DNA of 15,635 nt. It comes from Trueperaceae bacterium. Its GTDB lineage: Bacteria; Deinococcota; Deinococci; Deinococcales; Trueperaceae. The notes beneath the pieces were generated by a model that saw only the letters and a list, made by a program, of their open reading frames with translations, did not search any database and was not told where the DNA came from. Below are positions 1 through 7,318 of this stretch, one piece after another. Where the stretch lies: contig JAGXHO010000161.1 of assembly GCA_024636105.1 (NCBI GenBank), positions 1 to 15,635 of the forward strand, in the 5' to 3' direction. Position numbers and translations under genes: made by a program. The stretch's first letter is position 1. Every line of letters starts with the position of its first letter.

Positions 1-1107
1 GTCGCGCACGCCTTCGCCGCCGCCGGCTACCGCACCGCGTACGTGGGGAAGTGGCACCTGCAGCCCGAGACCGGCGCCGCCTTCGTGACGCCCGGGGGCT
101 TCATCGGGCAGGGCTACTGGGTGCATCCGGACTTCCGCGGCGGCTTCCAGGACTGGTGCGGCATCAACGTCTCCAACGACTACCTCAGCACCTACGTCGC
201 GGCCGGCGAGCAGGTGAAACCGGAGAAGCGCGAGGGCCACCAGACCGACGCGCTAACCGACCGGACGCTGGCCATGCTCGCGCGCCAACCCGCCGGCACG
301 CCCTGGTTCCACGTGCTGGCGTATGAGGCGCCGCATCCGGGGGGCGGCGGCACGCCACGCTCGCCGGGCTACCCCGTGCCCGAAGCGTACGAAGACCTGG
401 TGGACCCGGACGCGCTGGAGCTCCGGCCCAACGTCCCGCCCGAGTCCGAGGCCGCCGCCCGGATCCAGCTCGCCGGCTACTACCGGATGATCCGCCACCT
501 GGACGACAACGTCGGGCGGGTGCTGGACTACCTCGACGCCAGCGGGCTCGCGGACTCGACCCTGGTCGTGTTCCTCTCCGACCACGGTGAGATGGGGGGC
601 AGCCAAGGGGTGCGCCACAAGCACGTCCCGTACGCCGAGTCCGTCCGCATCCCGATGGTCTGGCGCTGGCCCGGCGTGCTGCCCGCCGGCGCGACGTACG
701 ACGGGCCGATCTGCGGCGTCGACGTCTACCCCACCGCGACCGGGCTGAGCGGCGTCGCGCCGATCGACGTCGCCGCCGGGATCGACCACGCGTCGGTGCT
801 GCGCGATCCGGCGACCTCGCCGCTGCGCGACGCCGTGCTCCTGCAATGGGACACGCCTCGCTTCGATTTCGGCGACCACCCCTACCGCGGGCTCCGGACC
901 GACCGGTACACCTACACGGTCGGTCGCGACGCCGCCTTCTGCCTCCTCTTCGATCGCGACGCGGACCCGTTCGAGCTCCGGAACCGCTTCGGCGACCCGG
1001 GGGCCGCGAGCGAGCACGCCGATCTCCACCGCCGCCTCGAAGCGCGGCTGCTCGAGCACGAGGGCTCCCTCCCCGAGTACGTAGTGCGCGAGCGACCCGG
1101 GGCCTGA
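1..1107 (+). CDS. Sulfatase (arylsulfatase/alkaline phosphatase superfamily), 5'-truncated
   Basis: The reading frame is open from the first base, so the N-terminus lies outside the window and 368 residues are visible. It begins at the second sulfatase signature, with GKWH at visible residues 16-19 (an active-site Lys and His in this family). It continues through a YYRMIRHLDDNVGRVLDYL helix typical of S1 sulfatases and the metal-binding SDHGE at about 193-197, and ends in a family-typical region with PFELRNRFGDP. The Cys/Ser that becomes formylglycine would lie upstream and cannot be checked, nor can a signal peptide. It should hydrolyse sulfate esters; the substrate is unknown. It is more distant from the next two sulfatases than they are from each other. 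The next start codon lies 4 bases after this stop, so the genes are probably co-transcribed. A phosphonate or phosphoglycerate-type hydrolase of the same fold is less likely. Confidence 0.9.
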   Translation, partial: VAHAFAAAGYRTAYVGKWHLQPETGAAFVTPGGFIGQGYWVHPDFRGGFQDWCGINVSNDYLSTYVAAGEQVKPEKREGHQTDALTDRTLAMLARQPAGTPWFHVLAYEAPHPGGGGTPRSPGYPVPEAYEDLVDPDALELRPNVPPESEAAARIQLAGYYRMIRHLDDNVGRVLDYLDASGLADSTLVVFLSDHGEMGGSQGVRHKHVPYAESVRIPMVWRWPGVLPAGATYDGPICGVDVYPTATGLSGVAPIDVAAGIDHASVLRDPATSPLRDAVLLQWDTPRFDFGDHPYRGLRTDRYTYTVGRDAAFCLLFDRDADPFELRNRFGDPGAASEHADLHRRLEARLLEHEGSLPEYVVRERPGA

Positions 1108-1111
1108 GGCG

Positions 1112-2635
1112 ATGGACACCCCGACCGACTTGCCGCGCCCGAACGTGATCGTGATCGTCGCCGACGACCTCGGCGTCGGCGACGTCGGCTGCTACCACCC
1201 GGCCTCGAAGGTGCCCACCCCGAACATCGACCGCCTGGCGGCCCAGGGCGTACGGTTCACCAACGCGCACGCCGCGGCCGCGGTCTGCACGCCCTCGCGC
1301 TACGCGCTCCTGACGGGCCGCTACGGTTGGCGGACGCGGCTGCAGCGCGGGGTGCTGAGCGGCTACGCGCCGTCGCTGATCGAGCCCGAGCGACCGACGT
1401 TGGCCTCGGTCCTGAAGGGCGCCGGGTACGCCACCACCGCCGTCGGCAAGTGGCACCTGGGGATGGACTTCACGGCCAAGCCCGGCGTTGATCTCGACTT
1501 CCTCCGCGCTCCGTACACCGACCGCGCCTTCGAGGCGGCGATCGACTTCGAGGCGCCGATCGGCGGTGGCCCGCTGGGCGCGGGCTTCGAGCGCTTCTTC
1601 GGCACGGCCGGCTGCCCAACCTGCCACGCGCCGTACGCCTTCATCGAGGACGACCGCTTCCCGGTGCCGCCCAGCGAGTTCGACGACGCCCCGGTGTACA
1701 CGAGCCGCGAGGGCGCGTGCGCACCCGGCTGGTCGCATCGCGACGTCGATGTGGCGTTCGCCGATCGCGCCGCGGCGTGGATCGAGGAGATGGCTGCCGG
1801 CGAGCGGCCGTTCTTCCTGTACCTGGCGGCGTCGGCGCCGCACGAACCCTGCGTCGAGGAGTTGGTGCCGCCCTTCGCGCGCGGACGCAGCCAGGCCGGT
1901 CCGCGCGGCGACCTCGCCTGGCTCTACGATTGGATGGTCGGACGCGTGGTCGACGCCCTCGAGCGCAGCGGCGTCCTCGATCGCACGCTGCTGCTGGTGA
2001 CGAGCGACCACGGCGCCTTGCCCGGCGACCGCGTGCTCGGCGCCGACGGCGAGGTGCTCCGCGACGCCGCTGGCGAGGAGCCGTACCGAACGTACGGCCA
2101 CGACCCCTCGGGCGGCTGGCGCGGCTCCAAGGCGCACGCGTGGGAGGGGGGCCATCGGGTGCCGCTCGTCGTGCGGCCGCCCGGTCCGCCCGGCGAGGCG
2201 ATCGTCGAGGATCGCCTCGTGTCGCTCGTCGACCTCCTGCCGACCGTCGCGGACCTGATCGGCCTGCCGCTGCCCGAGGACGCCGCGCCGGACGGCGTCG
2301 CCTTCGCCTCCACCTTGAGCCCGAGCGCACCCGGGCGCGCCCCGCGCGAGCACCTCGTGCTCCACTCCGAGGCCGGCGTCTTCGGGCTCCGGGCAGGCAC
2401 CTGGAAGCTGATCGAGGGGACCGAGGGCTCGGGGGGGTGGCCGCCGCCGGCCGGAGGCCCGCCGGTGCCCGGGGCGCCGGGCCAGCTATACGACCTCACC
2501 GTCGATCCCGGCGAGACCACCAACCGCTTCGCGGAGCGGCCGGACGTGGTCGCTCGGCTCGCGGCCCTGCTCGCCGCCGAGCGATACGGCGACAGAGCGC
2601 GGAAGGAGGTAGACCGTGCGGACCACCGCGTTTGA
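1112..2635 (+). CDS. Sulfatase, Cys-type S1 family, no signal peptide
   Basis: A complete 507-residue S1-type sulfatase. Calcium-binding Asp18-Asp19 follow the first strand. The CTPSR signature at residues 59-63 carries the Cys that sulfatase-modifying enzymes oxidise to formylglycine, and the ALLTGRY that follows completes the motif. GKWH is at 112-115, the APH histidine near 244, TSDHG at 298-301 and the GSK lysine near 340. The protein starts almost directly at the catalytic fold (PNVIVIVADD at about residue 10), with no hydrophobic leader, so it is inferred to be cytoplasmic and to act on imported sulfated sugars. The ATG lies 4 bases after the upstream stop with only a weak GAGG-like site, consistent with translational coupling. 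The 3' end overlaps the next gene by 20 bases. It is a clear paralogue of that gene, sharing the identical CTPSRYALLTGRY block. No formylglycine-generating enzyme is encoded in the window. The substrate cannot be inferred. Confidence 0.95.
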   Translation: MDTPTDLPRPNVIVIVADDLGVGDVGCYHPASKVPTPNIDRLAAQGVRFTNAHAAAAVCTPSRYALLTGRYGWRTRLQRGVLSGYAPSLIEPERPTLASVLKGAGYATTAVGKWHLGMDFTAKPGVDLDFLRAPYTDRAFEAAIDFEAPIGGGPLGAGFERFFGTAGCPTCHAPYAFIEDDRFPVPPSEFDDAPVYTSREGACAPGWSHRDVDVAFADRAAAWIEEMAAGERPFFLYLAASAPHEPCVEELVPPFARGRSQAGPRGDLAWLYDWMVGRVVDALERSGVLDRTLLLVTSDHGALPGDRVLGADGEVLRDAAGEEPYRTYGHDPSGGWRGSKAHAWEGGHRVPLVVRPPGPPGEAIVEDRLVSLVDLLPTVADLIGLPLPEDAAPDGVAFASTLSPSAPGRAPREHLVLHSEAGVFGLRAGTWKLIEGTEGSGGWPPPAGGPPVPGAPGQLYDLTVDPGETTNRFAERPDVVARLAALLAAERYGDRARKEVDRADHRV

Positions 2636-4091
2636 GGACCGGCCCAACGTCGTCGTCATCCTCACCGACGACACCGGCTATGGCGACCCGCCCTGCTACA
2701 ACCCGGCCTCGCTCGACCCGATGCCGCACGTCGACGCGCTCGCCGGCGACGGGATTCGCTTCACCGACGCACACAGCGCGAGCGCGCTCTGCACGCCCAG
2801 CCGGTACGCGCTCCTGACCGGTCGGTACCATTGGCGCAGCCCACGCGACCGCATGCTGGTGAAGTCGTACGGACCGCCGATCGTCGAGCCGTGGCGCCCC
2901 ACGCTCCCGAGGCTCCTCGGCGCGGCCGGCTATGGGACGGCGTGCGTCGGCAAGTGGCACCTGGGGTTCCGCTATCCGCGGCGCGGCGCTGCCGGCGGGT
3001 ACACGACCGTGGAGTCCGAAGTCGACTTTGCTCAGCCGCTCGATGGCGGACCGTGCGACGTCGGGTTCGACACCTTCTTCGGCACCGCAGGATGTTCCAC
3101 GTCGGATGCGCCCTACGGCTACATCGAGGATCGCCGGTACGTCGACATCCCCTCGGTCCCGTCGGACGACGCCCTGCATGCCCTGCCAGGGTTCACGCCG
3201 GGACTCATGGCGGAGGGCTTCGACCTAGAGGCCGTGGACGCTCGCCACGTCGAGAGAGCGATCGATTTCATCGATCGCCACCGCGCCCACAGACCACACG
3301 ACCCCTTCTTCCTGTACTTGGCGTTGTCGGCACCGCACAACCCATGGCTGCCGCCCGATTTCGCCAAAGGTGCGAGCTCGGAGGGACCCCGAGGCGACAT
3401 GAACGTCCTGGTGGACTGGTGCGTCGGTCGCATCGTCGAGGCGCTCGACGAGCGCGGCTTGCGCGACGACACGCTCGTCGTGTTCACCAGCGACCACGGT
3501 CCCATGCCGGGCGCCAACGGCCAAGGGTCCGCTGGTACGTTGCGCGGCTCCAAGAACATGGTCTTCGAAGGCGGCCACCGTGTCCCCTTCGTCGCGCGCT
3601 GGCCGGGTCGGATACCGACGGACACCACGTCGGACGAGCTCGTCTGCCTCACCGATCTCTACGCCACCCTCGCCGAGTTGTTGGGCCTCGAGGTCGGCGC
3701 GGACGCTGCGGAGGACAGCTGCTCGTTCCTCCCCGCCCTCCTGGCGACCGACCCCAACCGCAGCCTCGGGTCGGGTCCGGGACGACCGCACCTCGTGTCG
3801 GACGCCGGTGGACTCGACGGAAAGCTCGGCGACTTCGCGATCCGCCTTGGCCGCTGGAAGTTGATCCTGCTCTCTCGCACCGCGGACGGCGCCATCGCGC
3901 CACGGCGGCATCCGGTCGAGGACGCCCGCGACGGCGTTCTACTCTTCGACCTACGGGAGGATCCGAGCGAGCGGCACAACCGTGCCGCCGAACATCCCGA
4001 CATCGTCGCGCGCCTGCGGGATCGCCTCGACCGCGCCCGAGCGCAGGGCGACCGCCTCGCTGGCGACGACCGCATGCACCTGGAGCATTGA
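2616..4091 (+). CDS. Sulfatase, Cys-type S1 family, tandem paralogue of the preceding gene
   Basis: A 491-residue sulfatase starting at GTG. The start is set by a strong AAGGAGGT site at 2603-2610, five bases upstream and inside the end of the previous gene. Asp18-Asp19, CTPSR at 59-63 (Cys59 the formylglycine precursor), GKWH at 112-115, the APH histidine at 241, TSDHG at 292-295 and a GSK lysine at 313 are all present, so it should be active. It aligns with the preceding sulfatase without gaps across the first 120 residues, and both carry an FFGTAGC...APY.(F/Y)IED block, so the pair probably arose by tandem duplication. There is no signal peptide, so a cytoplasmic location is inferred. A PP pair replaces the usual LG after GYGD near the calcium site. 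The two paralogues may remove sulfate from different positions of one oligosaccharide; that is inference. Confidence 0.95.
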   Translation: MRTTAFEDRPNVVVILTDDTGYGDPPCYNPASLDPMPHVDALAGDGIRFTDAHSASALCTPSRYALLTGRYHWRSPRDRMLVKSYGPPIVEPWRPTLPRLLGAAGYGTACVGKWHLGFRYPRRGAAGGYTTVESEVDFAQPLDGGPCDVGFDTFFGTAGCSTSDAPYGYIEDRRYVDIPSVPSDDALHALPGFTPGLMAEGFDLEAVDARHVERAIDFIDRHRAHRPHDPFFLYLALSAPHNPWLPPDFAKGASSEGPRGDMNVLVDWCVGRIVEALDERGLRDDTLVVFTSDHGPMPGANGQGSAGTLRGSKNMVFEGGHRVPFVARWPGRIPTDTTSDELVCLTDLYATLAELLGLEVGADAAEDSCSFLPALLATDPNRSLGSGPGRPHLVSDAGGLDGKLGDFAIRLGRWKLILLSRTADGAIAPRRHPVEDARDGVLLFDLREDPSERHNRAAEHPDIVARLRDRLDRARAQGDRLAGDDRMHLEH

Positions 4092-4117
4092 CCGCCGCTT
4101 CCTCGAAGGAGAACCCC

Positions 4118-4225
4118 ATGACCATGATCCGGACGAGCTCCCTGCCCACCGCCACCCCGGCGTGCTCTGAAGCGCCGCACGCCGAGGGCGACGCGCACGC
4201 AGCCGCGCGCGCCGGACGCCGCTGA
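4118..4225 (+). CDS. Short coupled ORF (35 aa), leader peptide or gene remnant
   Basis: An ATG at 4118 is preceded by AAGGAG at 4106-4111 with a 6-base spacer, the best ribosome site in this stretch. The frame runs 35 codons (starting MTMIRTSSLPTATPACSEAP and ending in an Ala/Arg-rich tail), and its TGA overlaps the ATG of the aldehyde dehydrogenase (TGATG). The dehydrogenase start has no convincing ribosome site of its own, so this ORF probably delivers ribosomes by termination-reinitiation. No domain is recognised. The composition could fit a leader peptide or the stub left when a longer gene was deleted internally. I see no attenuator hairpin to support classical attenuation. Confidence 0.5.
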   Translation: MTMIRTSSLPTATPACSEAPHAEGDAHAAARAGRR

Positions 4226-5724
4226 TGCCCGCGACGCGCACGCTTACGGCGGTCGACCCGCGCACCGGCGAGGCGCTCGAAGCCGCGCACCCGATCCACG
4301 ACGCGGCCACCGTGGACGCCGCCGCCGAGGCGGCCTGGGCGGTCTACCGCACCGGTGCGCTGCGCGACCGCACGCGCCGCGAGGCGCTGCTCCGGGCGGT
4401 CGCGCGGCGCCTCGAAGAGCGCGCCGACGCGGTGGTCGACGTCGCCGGTCGCGAGACCGGGCTTCCCGAGGCGCGCCTGCGCGGCGAGCTGGCGCGCACG
4501 ACCGGCCAGCTGCGGATGTTCGCGGACCTGATCGCGAACGAGGCGTGGCGCGAGCCGCGCGTGGATCGCGGCGACCCGAATCGCACGCCGGCACCGAAGC
4601 CCGACGTCCGCTCACACCGCACCGAGCTCGGCCCGGTCGTCGTGTTCGGCGCGAGCAACTTCCCGCTCGCCTTCAGCACCGCGGGCGGCGACACGGCGTC
4701 GGCGCTCGCCGCTGGCTGCCCGGTGGTGGTCAAGGCGCACCCCGGGCACCCAGGCACGGCGGCCGAGGTCGGCGCCTGCCTGACCGCCGCCGTCGACGAC
4801 GCGGGCCTTCCCGCCGGGACGTTCGCGCAGCTGTTCGACGCCGGGTTCGACGTCGGCCTGGCCCTGGTGCGGCACCCGCGGATCCGCGCCGTCGCCTTCA
4901 CCGGGTCGCGGGCCGGCGGGCTGGCCCTCGCGCGCGAAGCCGCTTCGCGGGCCGTACCCGTCCCGGTGTACGCCGAGATGGGCTCGGTCAACCCGGTCGT
5001 GGTCCTCCCCGATGCGGCCGAGCGTCGCGGCGCCGACCTCGCCGCCGGCCTGCACGCGTCGTTCACGCTGGGCGTGGGCCAGTTCTGCACGAACCCGGGG
5101 CTCACCTTCGTCCCCGCGGGCACCGCCGGCGACGCCCTGCGCGACGCCCTCGCCGAGCGGGTCGCGGCCACGCCGGAGGGCGTGATGCTCAACCGCCGCG
5201 TGTGCGACGCGTACGGGTCAGGGATCGAGGCGCTCGAGGCAGCGGGTGCACGCGCCGTGGCGCGCGGTCTCGGCGACGGCTCGGCCGCCGGGTTCCACGC
5301 GATCGCTGCCGTCTATGAAGTCGATCTCGATGCGGTCCGGCAGCAACCGTCGCTGCTCGACGAGGTGTTCGGCCCCGCCGCCGTCCTCGTCCGATACCGC
5401 GACGTCGCCGAGGTCGAGGAGCTGGTCTGGCGCATGGAGGGCCAGCTCACGGCCACGGTCCACGCCGAGGTCGGCGAGGCAGAGCGGCACCCGGGCTTGC
5501 TGCGTGCCCTCGAGGATCGCGTCGGTCGCTTGCTGTTCGGTGGCTGGCCGACCGGCGTCGAGGTCGGCCCCGCGATGGTGCACGGCGGGCCGTTCCCCGC
5601 GAGCAGCGACGGCCGCTCGACCAGCGTCGGCACCCACGCCATCGAGCGCTTCACGCGGCTGGTGGCCTTCCAGGACGCCCCCGCGGCGCTCCTGCCCGTC
5701 CATCTGCGCGACGAACCCCGCTGA
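4225..5724 (+). CDS. Aldehyde dehydrogenase (NADP+), 2,5-dioxovalerate / alpha-ketoglutarate semialdehyde type
   Basis: 499 residues, the usual length of the family. It carries FGASNFPLAF with catalytic Asn145, the cofactor-binding VVKAHP with Lys170, FTGS at 225-228, general base Glu251 in YAEMGSVNPV, nucleophile Cys288 in GQFCTNPG and Glu380 in EVFGP. The SNFPLAFSTAGGDTASALAAGCPVVVKAHPGHPGT-like stretch is characteristic of the ALDH group that includes alpha-ketoglutaric semialdehyde dehydrogenase. That enzyme oxidises 2,5-dioxopentanoate to 2-oxoglutarate at the end of non-phosphorylative pentose, aldarate and hydroxyproline pathways. It is a soluble cytoplasmic enzyme. The start overlaps the stop of the preceding short ORF. 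Clustering with sulfatases suggests it finishes oxidation of a sugar released from a sulfated glycan, but related lactaldehyde-type or other aldehyde substrates cannot be excluded by sequence. Confidence 0.9.
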   Translation: MPATRTLTAVDPRTGEALEAAHPIHDAATVDAAAEAAWAVYRTGALRDRTRREALLRAVARRLEERADAVVDVAGRETGLPEARLRGELARTTGQLRMFADLIANEAWREPRVDRGDPNRTPAPKPDVRSHRTELGPVVVFGASNFPLAFSTAGGDTASALAAGCPVVVKAHPGHPGTAAEVGACLTAAVDDAGLPAGTFAQLFDAGFDVGLALVRHPRIRAVAFTGSRAGGLALAREAASRAVPVPVYAEMGSVNPVVVLPDAAERRGADLAAGLHASFTLGVGQFCTNPGLTFVPAGTAGDALRDALAERVAATPEGVMLNRRVCDAYGSGIEALEAAGARAVARGLGDGSAAGFHAIAAVYEVDLDAVRQQPSLLDEVFGPAAVLVRYRDVAEVEELVWRMEGQLTATVHAEVGEAERHPGLLRALEDRVGRLLFGGWPTGVEVGPAMVHGGPFPASSDGRSTSVGTHAIERFTRLVAFQDAPAALLPVHLRDEPR

Positions 5725-5766
5725 CGCGCCGCGGCCGAGGGCGCCGCGCCGGCGTGCGCCGCGCCT

Positions 5767-6120
5767 TCAGTCGTTGTGGTACACGGCCTCCATCACGCTC
5801 CAGGACGCCTCGCCCGGGAGCGGTACCTGCATCGGGTCGCACCGCGCGAGCCACGCCCGGTTGCGTGGCTCCGCGTCGAGCGCCGCGAGGTCGCCGGCCA
5901 AGTCGTCGCCGTCGTACTCGTAGTACGCGAACTCGTACAGGCGCCCGTCCGGGAGCCGGTGCAGGAAGATCGTGAAGTTCGTGATGTGGTGCTTGCGCAG
6001 CAGGTCGCGGACGCCGGGCTCGTCGTCGGCGTGAAGGCGGCGATACTCCTCGACCGCTTCGTCGCGCAGACCGATGACCATGCCGACGCGCCGGACCGTG
6101 CGCTCGCTGGATTCGGGCAT
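5767..6120 (-). CDS. L-rhamnose mutarotase family protein (DUF718/RhaM-like)
   Basis: 117 residues from the ATG at 6120, chosen because GAGGAGG lies seven bases upstream and because the 36 extra residues available further upstream are Arg-rich and non-conserved in appearance. The sequence follows the family layout: a first strand RVGMVIGLRD, the EEYRRLHAD segment supplying the Tyr and His that correspond to Tyr18 and His22 of E. coli RhaM, then ITNFTIFLHRLPDGRLYEFAYYEYDG, and a C-terminal MEAVYHND like the RhaM VFYLP end. RhaM interconverts alpha and beta anomers of L-rhamnose. The Trp-Trp segment of RhaM is less well preserved here (AWLARCDP), so another deoxysugar or L-sugar is possible. 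It converges on the sulfatase/dehydrogenase operon with 42 bases between the stops, and lies 111 bases downstream of the GGDEF gene on the same strand. Confidence 0.85.
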   Translation of the reverse strand: MPESSERTVRRVGMVIGLRDEAVEEYRRLHADDEPGVRDLLRKHHITNFTIFLHRLPDGRLYEFAYYEYDGDDLAGDLAALDAEPRNRAWLARCDPMQVPLPGEASWSVMEAVYHND

Positions 6121-6213
6121 GCGTCGTCCTCCTCGTCGATCGCCGTGATCGCGCAGCCGCCGTGCGCGAAGCGGGCTCGTCGCCGATCGTCGCACGTCGA
6201 CCGCGCCCCGAAC

Positions 6214-6235
6214 GCACGCGCTAGGCACGCGCTAA
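6214..6235. repeat. Tandem 11-bp direct repeat at the 3' end of the GGDEF gene
   Basis: Two adjacent copies of gcacgcgcta followed by g or a (6214-6224 and 6225-6235) differ at one base. The second copy covers the stop codon of the GGDEF gene, and the first would supply a further TAG out of frame. This is probably a small slippage duplication; no function is evident. Confidence 0.6.
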
Positions 6236-7242
6236 GCGCTGGGCCGCCGCGCGAGCTTCGCCGCGTACATCGCGCGGTCCGCCCGGCGGAGCACCGCGGC
6301 CGCGTCTTCGTCGATGCCGGTCGAAACGACCGCGCCCACGCTCGGACCGTCGTAGGCCAGATGGGACCCACCCACGTCGAAGACGCCGGTCGCGAGCGTC
6401 GCGACGCGCCTGCGCAGGGCCTCCGCGTCGGCGTCCGGATCGGGACCGGTCGCGAACGCCAAGACCACGAACTCGTCGCCTCCGATGCGCGCGATCAGGT
6501 CGCCGTCGCGCAGTCCGTCGCGCCAACGACGCGCGAGCGCCACCAACAGTCGATCGCCGAACTCGTGGCCGAAGCGGTCGTTCACGTCCTTGAACCCGTC
6601 GAGGTCGACGAACGCCACGACCACCGACGTGCCGCCCCGGGCGGCGTTCGCCAGGGCGCGGGTCATGGACTCGGTCAACGCCCTGCGGTTCGGCAGACCG
6701 GTCAACGCATCGGTCATGGCGGCCGTGGCGAACTCGTGGCGCTCGGCACGCAAGCGTACGAGCAACTGGTCGCGCTCGACCTGACGCGCGACCAGCACCG
6801 CGAACATGCGCAGCAGTCGCCGCGCCTGCTCGGGGACCGCGACGCGATCGCCGCTCGCGGCGCACAGCGTGCCGTACAGCTCGCCGTCGCCGATCCGCAC
6901 CGGCTCGCTCAGGTAGGTGGCGATCCCGAGCGCGCGCGCCGCGTCGGAGTCGCCCCATTGGCCCGCGACGTCGTCGCAGAACGGCGTTCCCTCGTCCAGC
7001 GCGCGTTTGCACAAGGCGTTGCCCCACGGCACGTGCAAACCCTCGGGGATCTCGAGGCGCTCCGGCTCGACGTTGCGCGCGTACAGGATCTCCTGCTCGT
7101 CGCGGTCGACGTGGACGGCGGTGAGGTAGGTCGACTCGAGGCCCGTGACCGACTGGAGCAACTCGAGCAGCGGACGAACCTGCTCCTCGAGGTCCTCGGC
7201 GCCGGCCACGACGTCGATCAACCGGTCCAGGACCGGATCCAT
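6232..7242 (-). CDS. GAF-GGDEF diguanylate cyclase
   Basis: A 336-residue soluble protein that should make cyclic-di-GMP from two GTP. Residues 15-155 look like a GAF sensor domain, with GNALCKRALDEGTPFCDDV and YLSEPVRIGDGELYGTLCAAS-type strands. A short coiled linker (155-172) leads to the GGDEF domain, with MTDALTGLPNRRAL at 176-189, metal/substrate residues in FVDLDGFKDVNDRFGH at 211-226 and an intact GGDEF at 254-258. RDGD at 245-248 lies exactly five residues before GGDEF, the position of the inhibitory RxxD site, so product feedback is expected. There is no EAL or HD-GYP domain and no membrane segment. The ATG at 7242 was preferred over an in-frame TTG four codons upstream because a GGGGGT stretch lies about seven bases before it. 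The bound GAF ligand is unknown. It is divergent from the DUF1932 oxidoreductase gene. Confidence 0.93.
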   Translation of the reverse strand: MDPVLDRLIDVVAGAEDLEEQVRPLLELLQSVTGLESTYLTAVHVDRDEQEILYARNVEPERLEIPEGLHVPWGNALCKRALDEGTPFCDDVAGQWGDSDAARALGIATYLSEPVRIGDGELYGTLCAASGDRVAVPEQARRLLRMFAVLVARQVERDQLLVRLRAERHEFATAAMTDALTGLPNRRALTESMTRALANAARGGTSVVVAFVDLDGFKDVNDRFGHEFGDRLLVALARRWRDGLRDGDLIARIGGDEFVVLAFATGPDPDADAEALRRRVATLATGVFDVGGSHLAYDGPSVGAVVSTGIDEDAAAVLRRADRAMYAAKLARRPSA

Positions 7243-7268
7243 GAGCACCCCCAATCGATCTGTCGGCG

Positions 7269-7301
7269 ATTATGGCGCGTTCGCCGCGCCGGCGCGGTCA
7301 A
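7269..7301 (-). promoter_or_regulatory. Candidate promoter of the GGDEF gene
   Basis: On the minus strand, CATAAT (7274-7269) matches five of six -10 bases and lies 26 bases before the chosen ATG. TTGACC (7301-7296) is a good -35, but the 21-bp spacer is longer than the optimum of about 17. Such long spacers occur at MerR-type activated promoters. Without an activator, only the -10 may be meaningful. Confidence 0.35.
7284..7297. promoter_or_regulatory. Perfect 14-bp palindrome, possible operator
   Basis: CCGCGCC followed directly by its reverse complement GGCGCGG, in the 76-base gap between the divergent GGDEF and DUF1932 genes. It lies between the -35-like and -10-like boxes of the minus-strand promoter. 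GC-only palindromes arise readily by chance in such DNA, so the operator role is tentative. Confidence 0.3.
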
Positions 7302-7318
7302 CGGGCGATGATGACGCC

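Noticed and set aside
185..2365. 726-residue open frame on the minus strand across two sulfatases
   Set aside because: Arg/Ala/Gly-rich antisense shadow with no domain; both sulfatases on the plus strand have intact active-site motifs.
5725..5766. Possible two-way terminator between the dehydrogenase and mutarotase genes
   Set aside because: The 42-base gap is GC-rich with many partial self-matches, but no single clean stem-loop could be drawn.
5776..7311. 511-residue plus-strand open frame over the mutarotase and GGDEF genes
   Set aside because: Antisense to two recognisable genes; no motif and shadow-like composition.
7145..7318. N-terminal extension of the DUF1932 oxidoreductase
   Set aside because: It would overlap the divergent GGDEF gene, is Ser/Arg-rich, and the Rossmann motif begins only after 7319.
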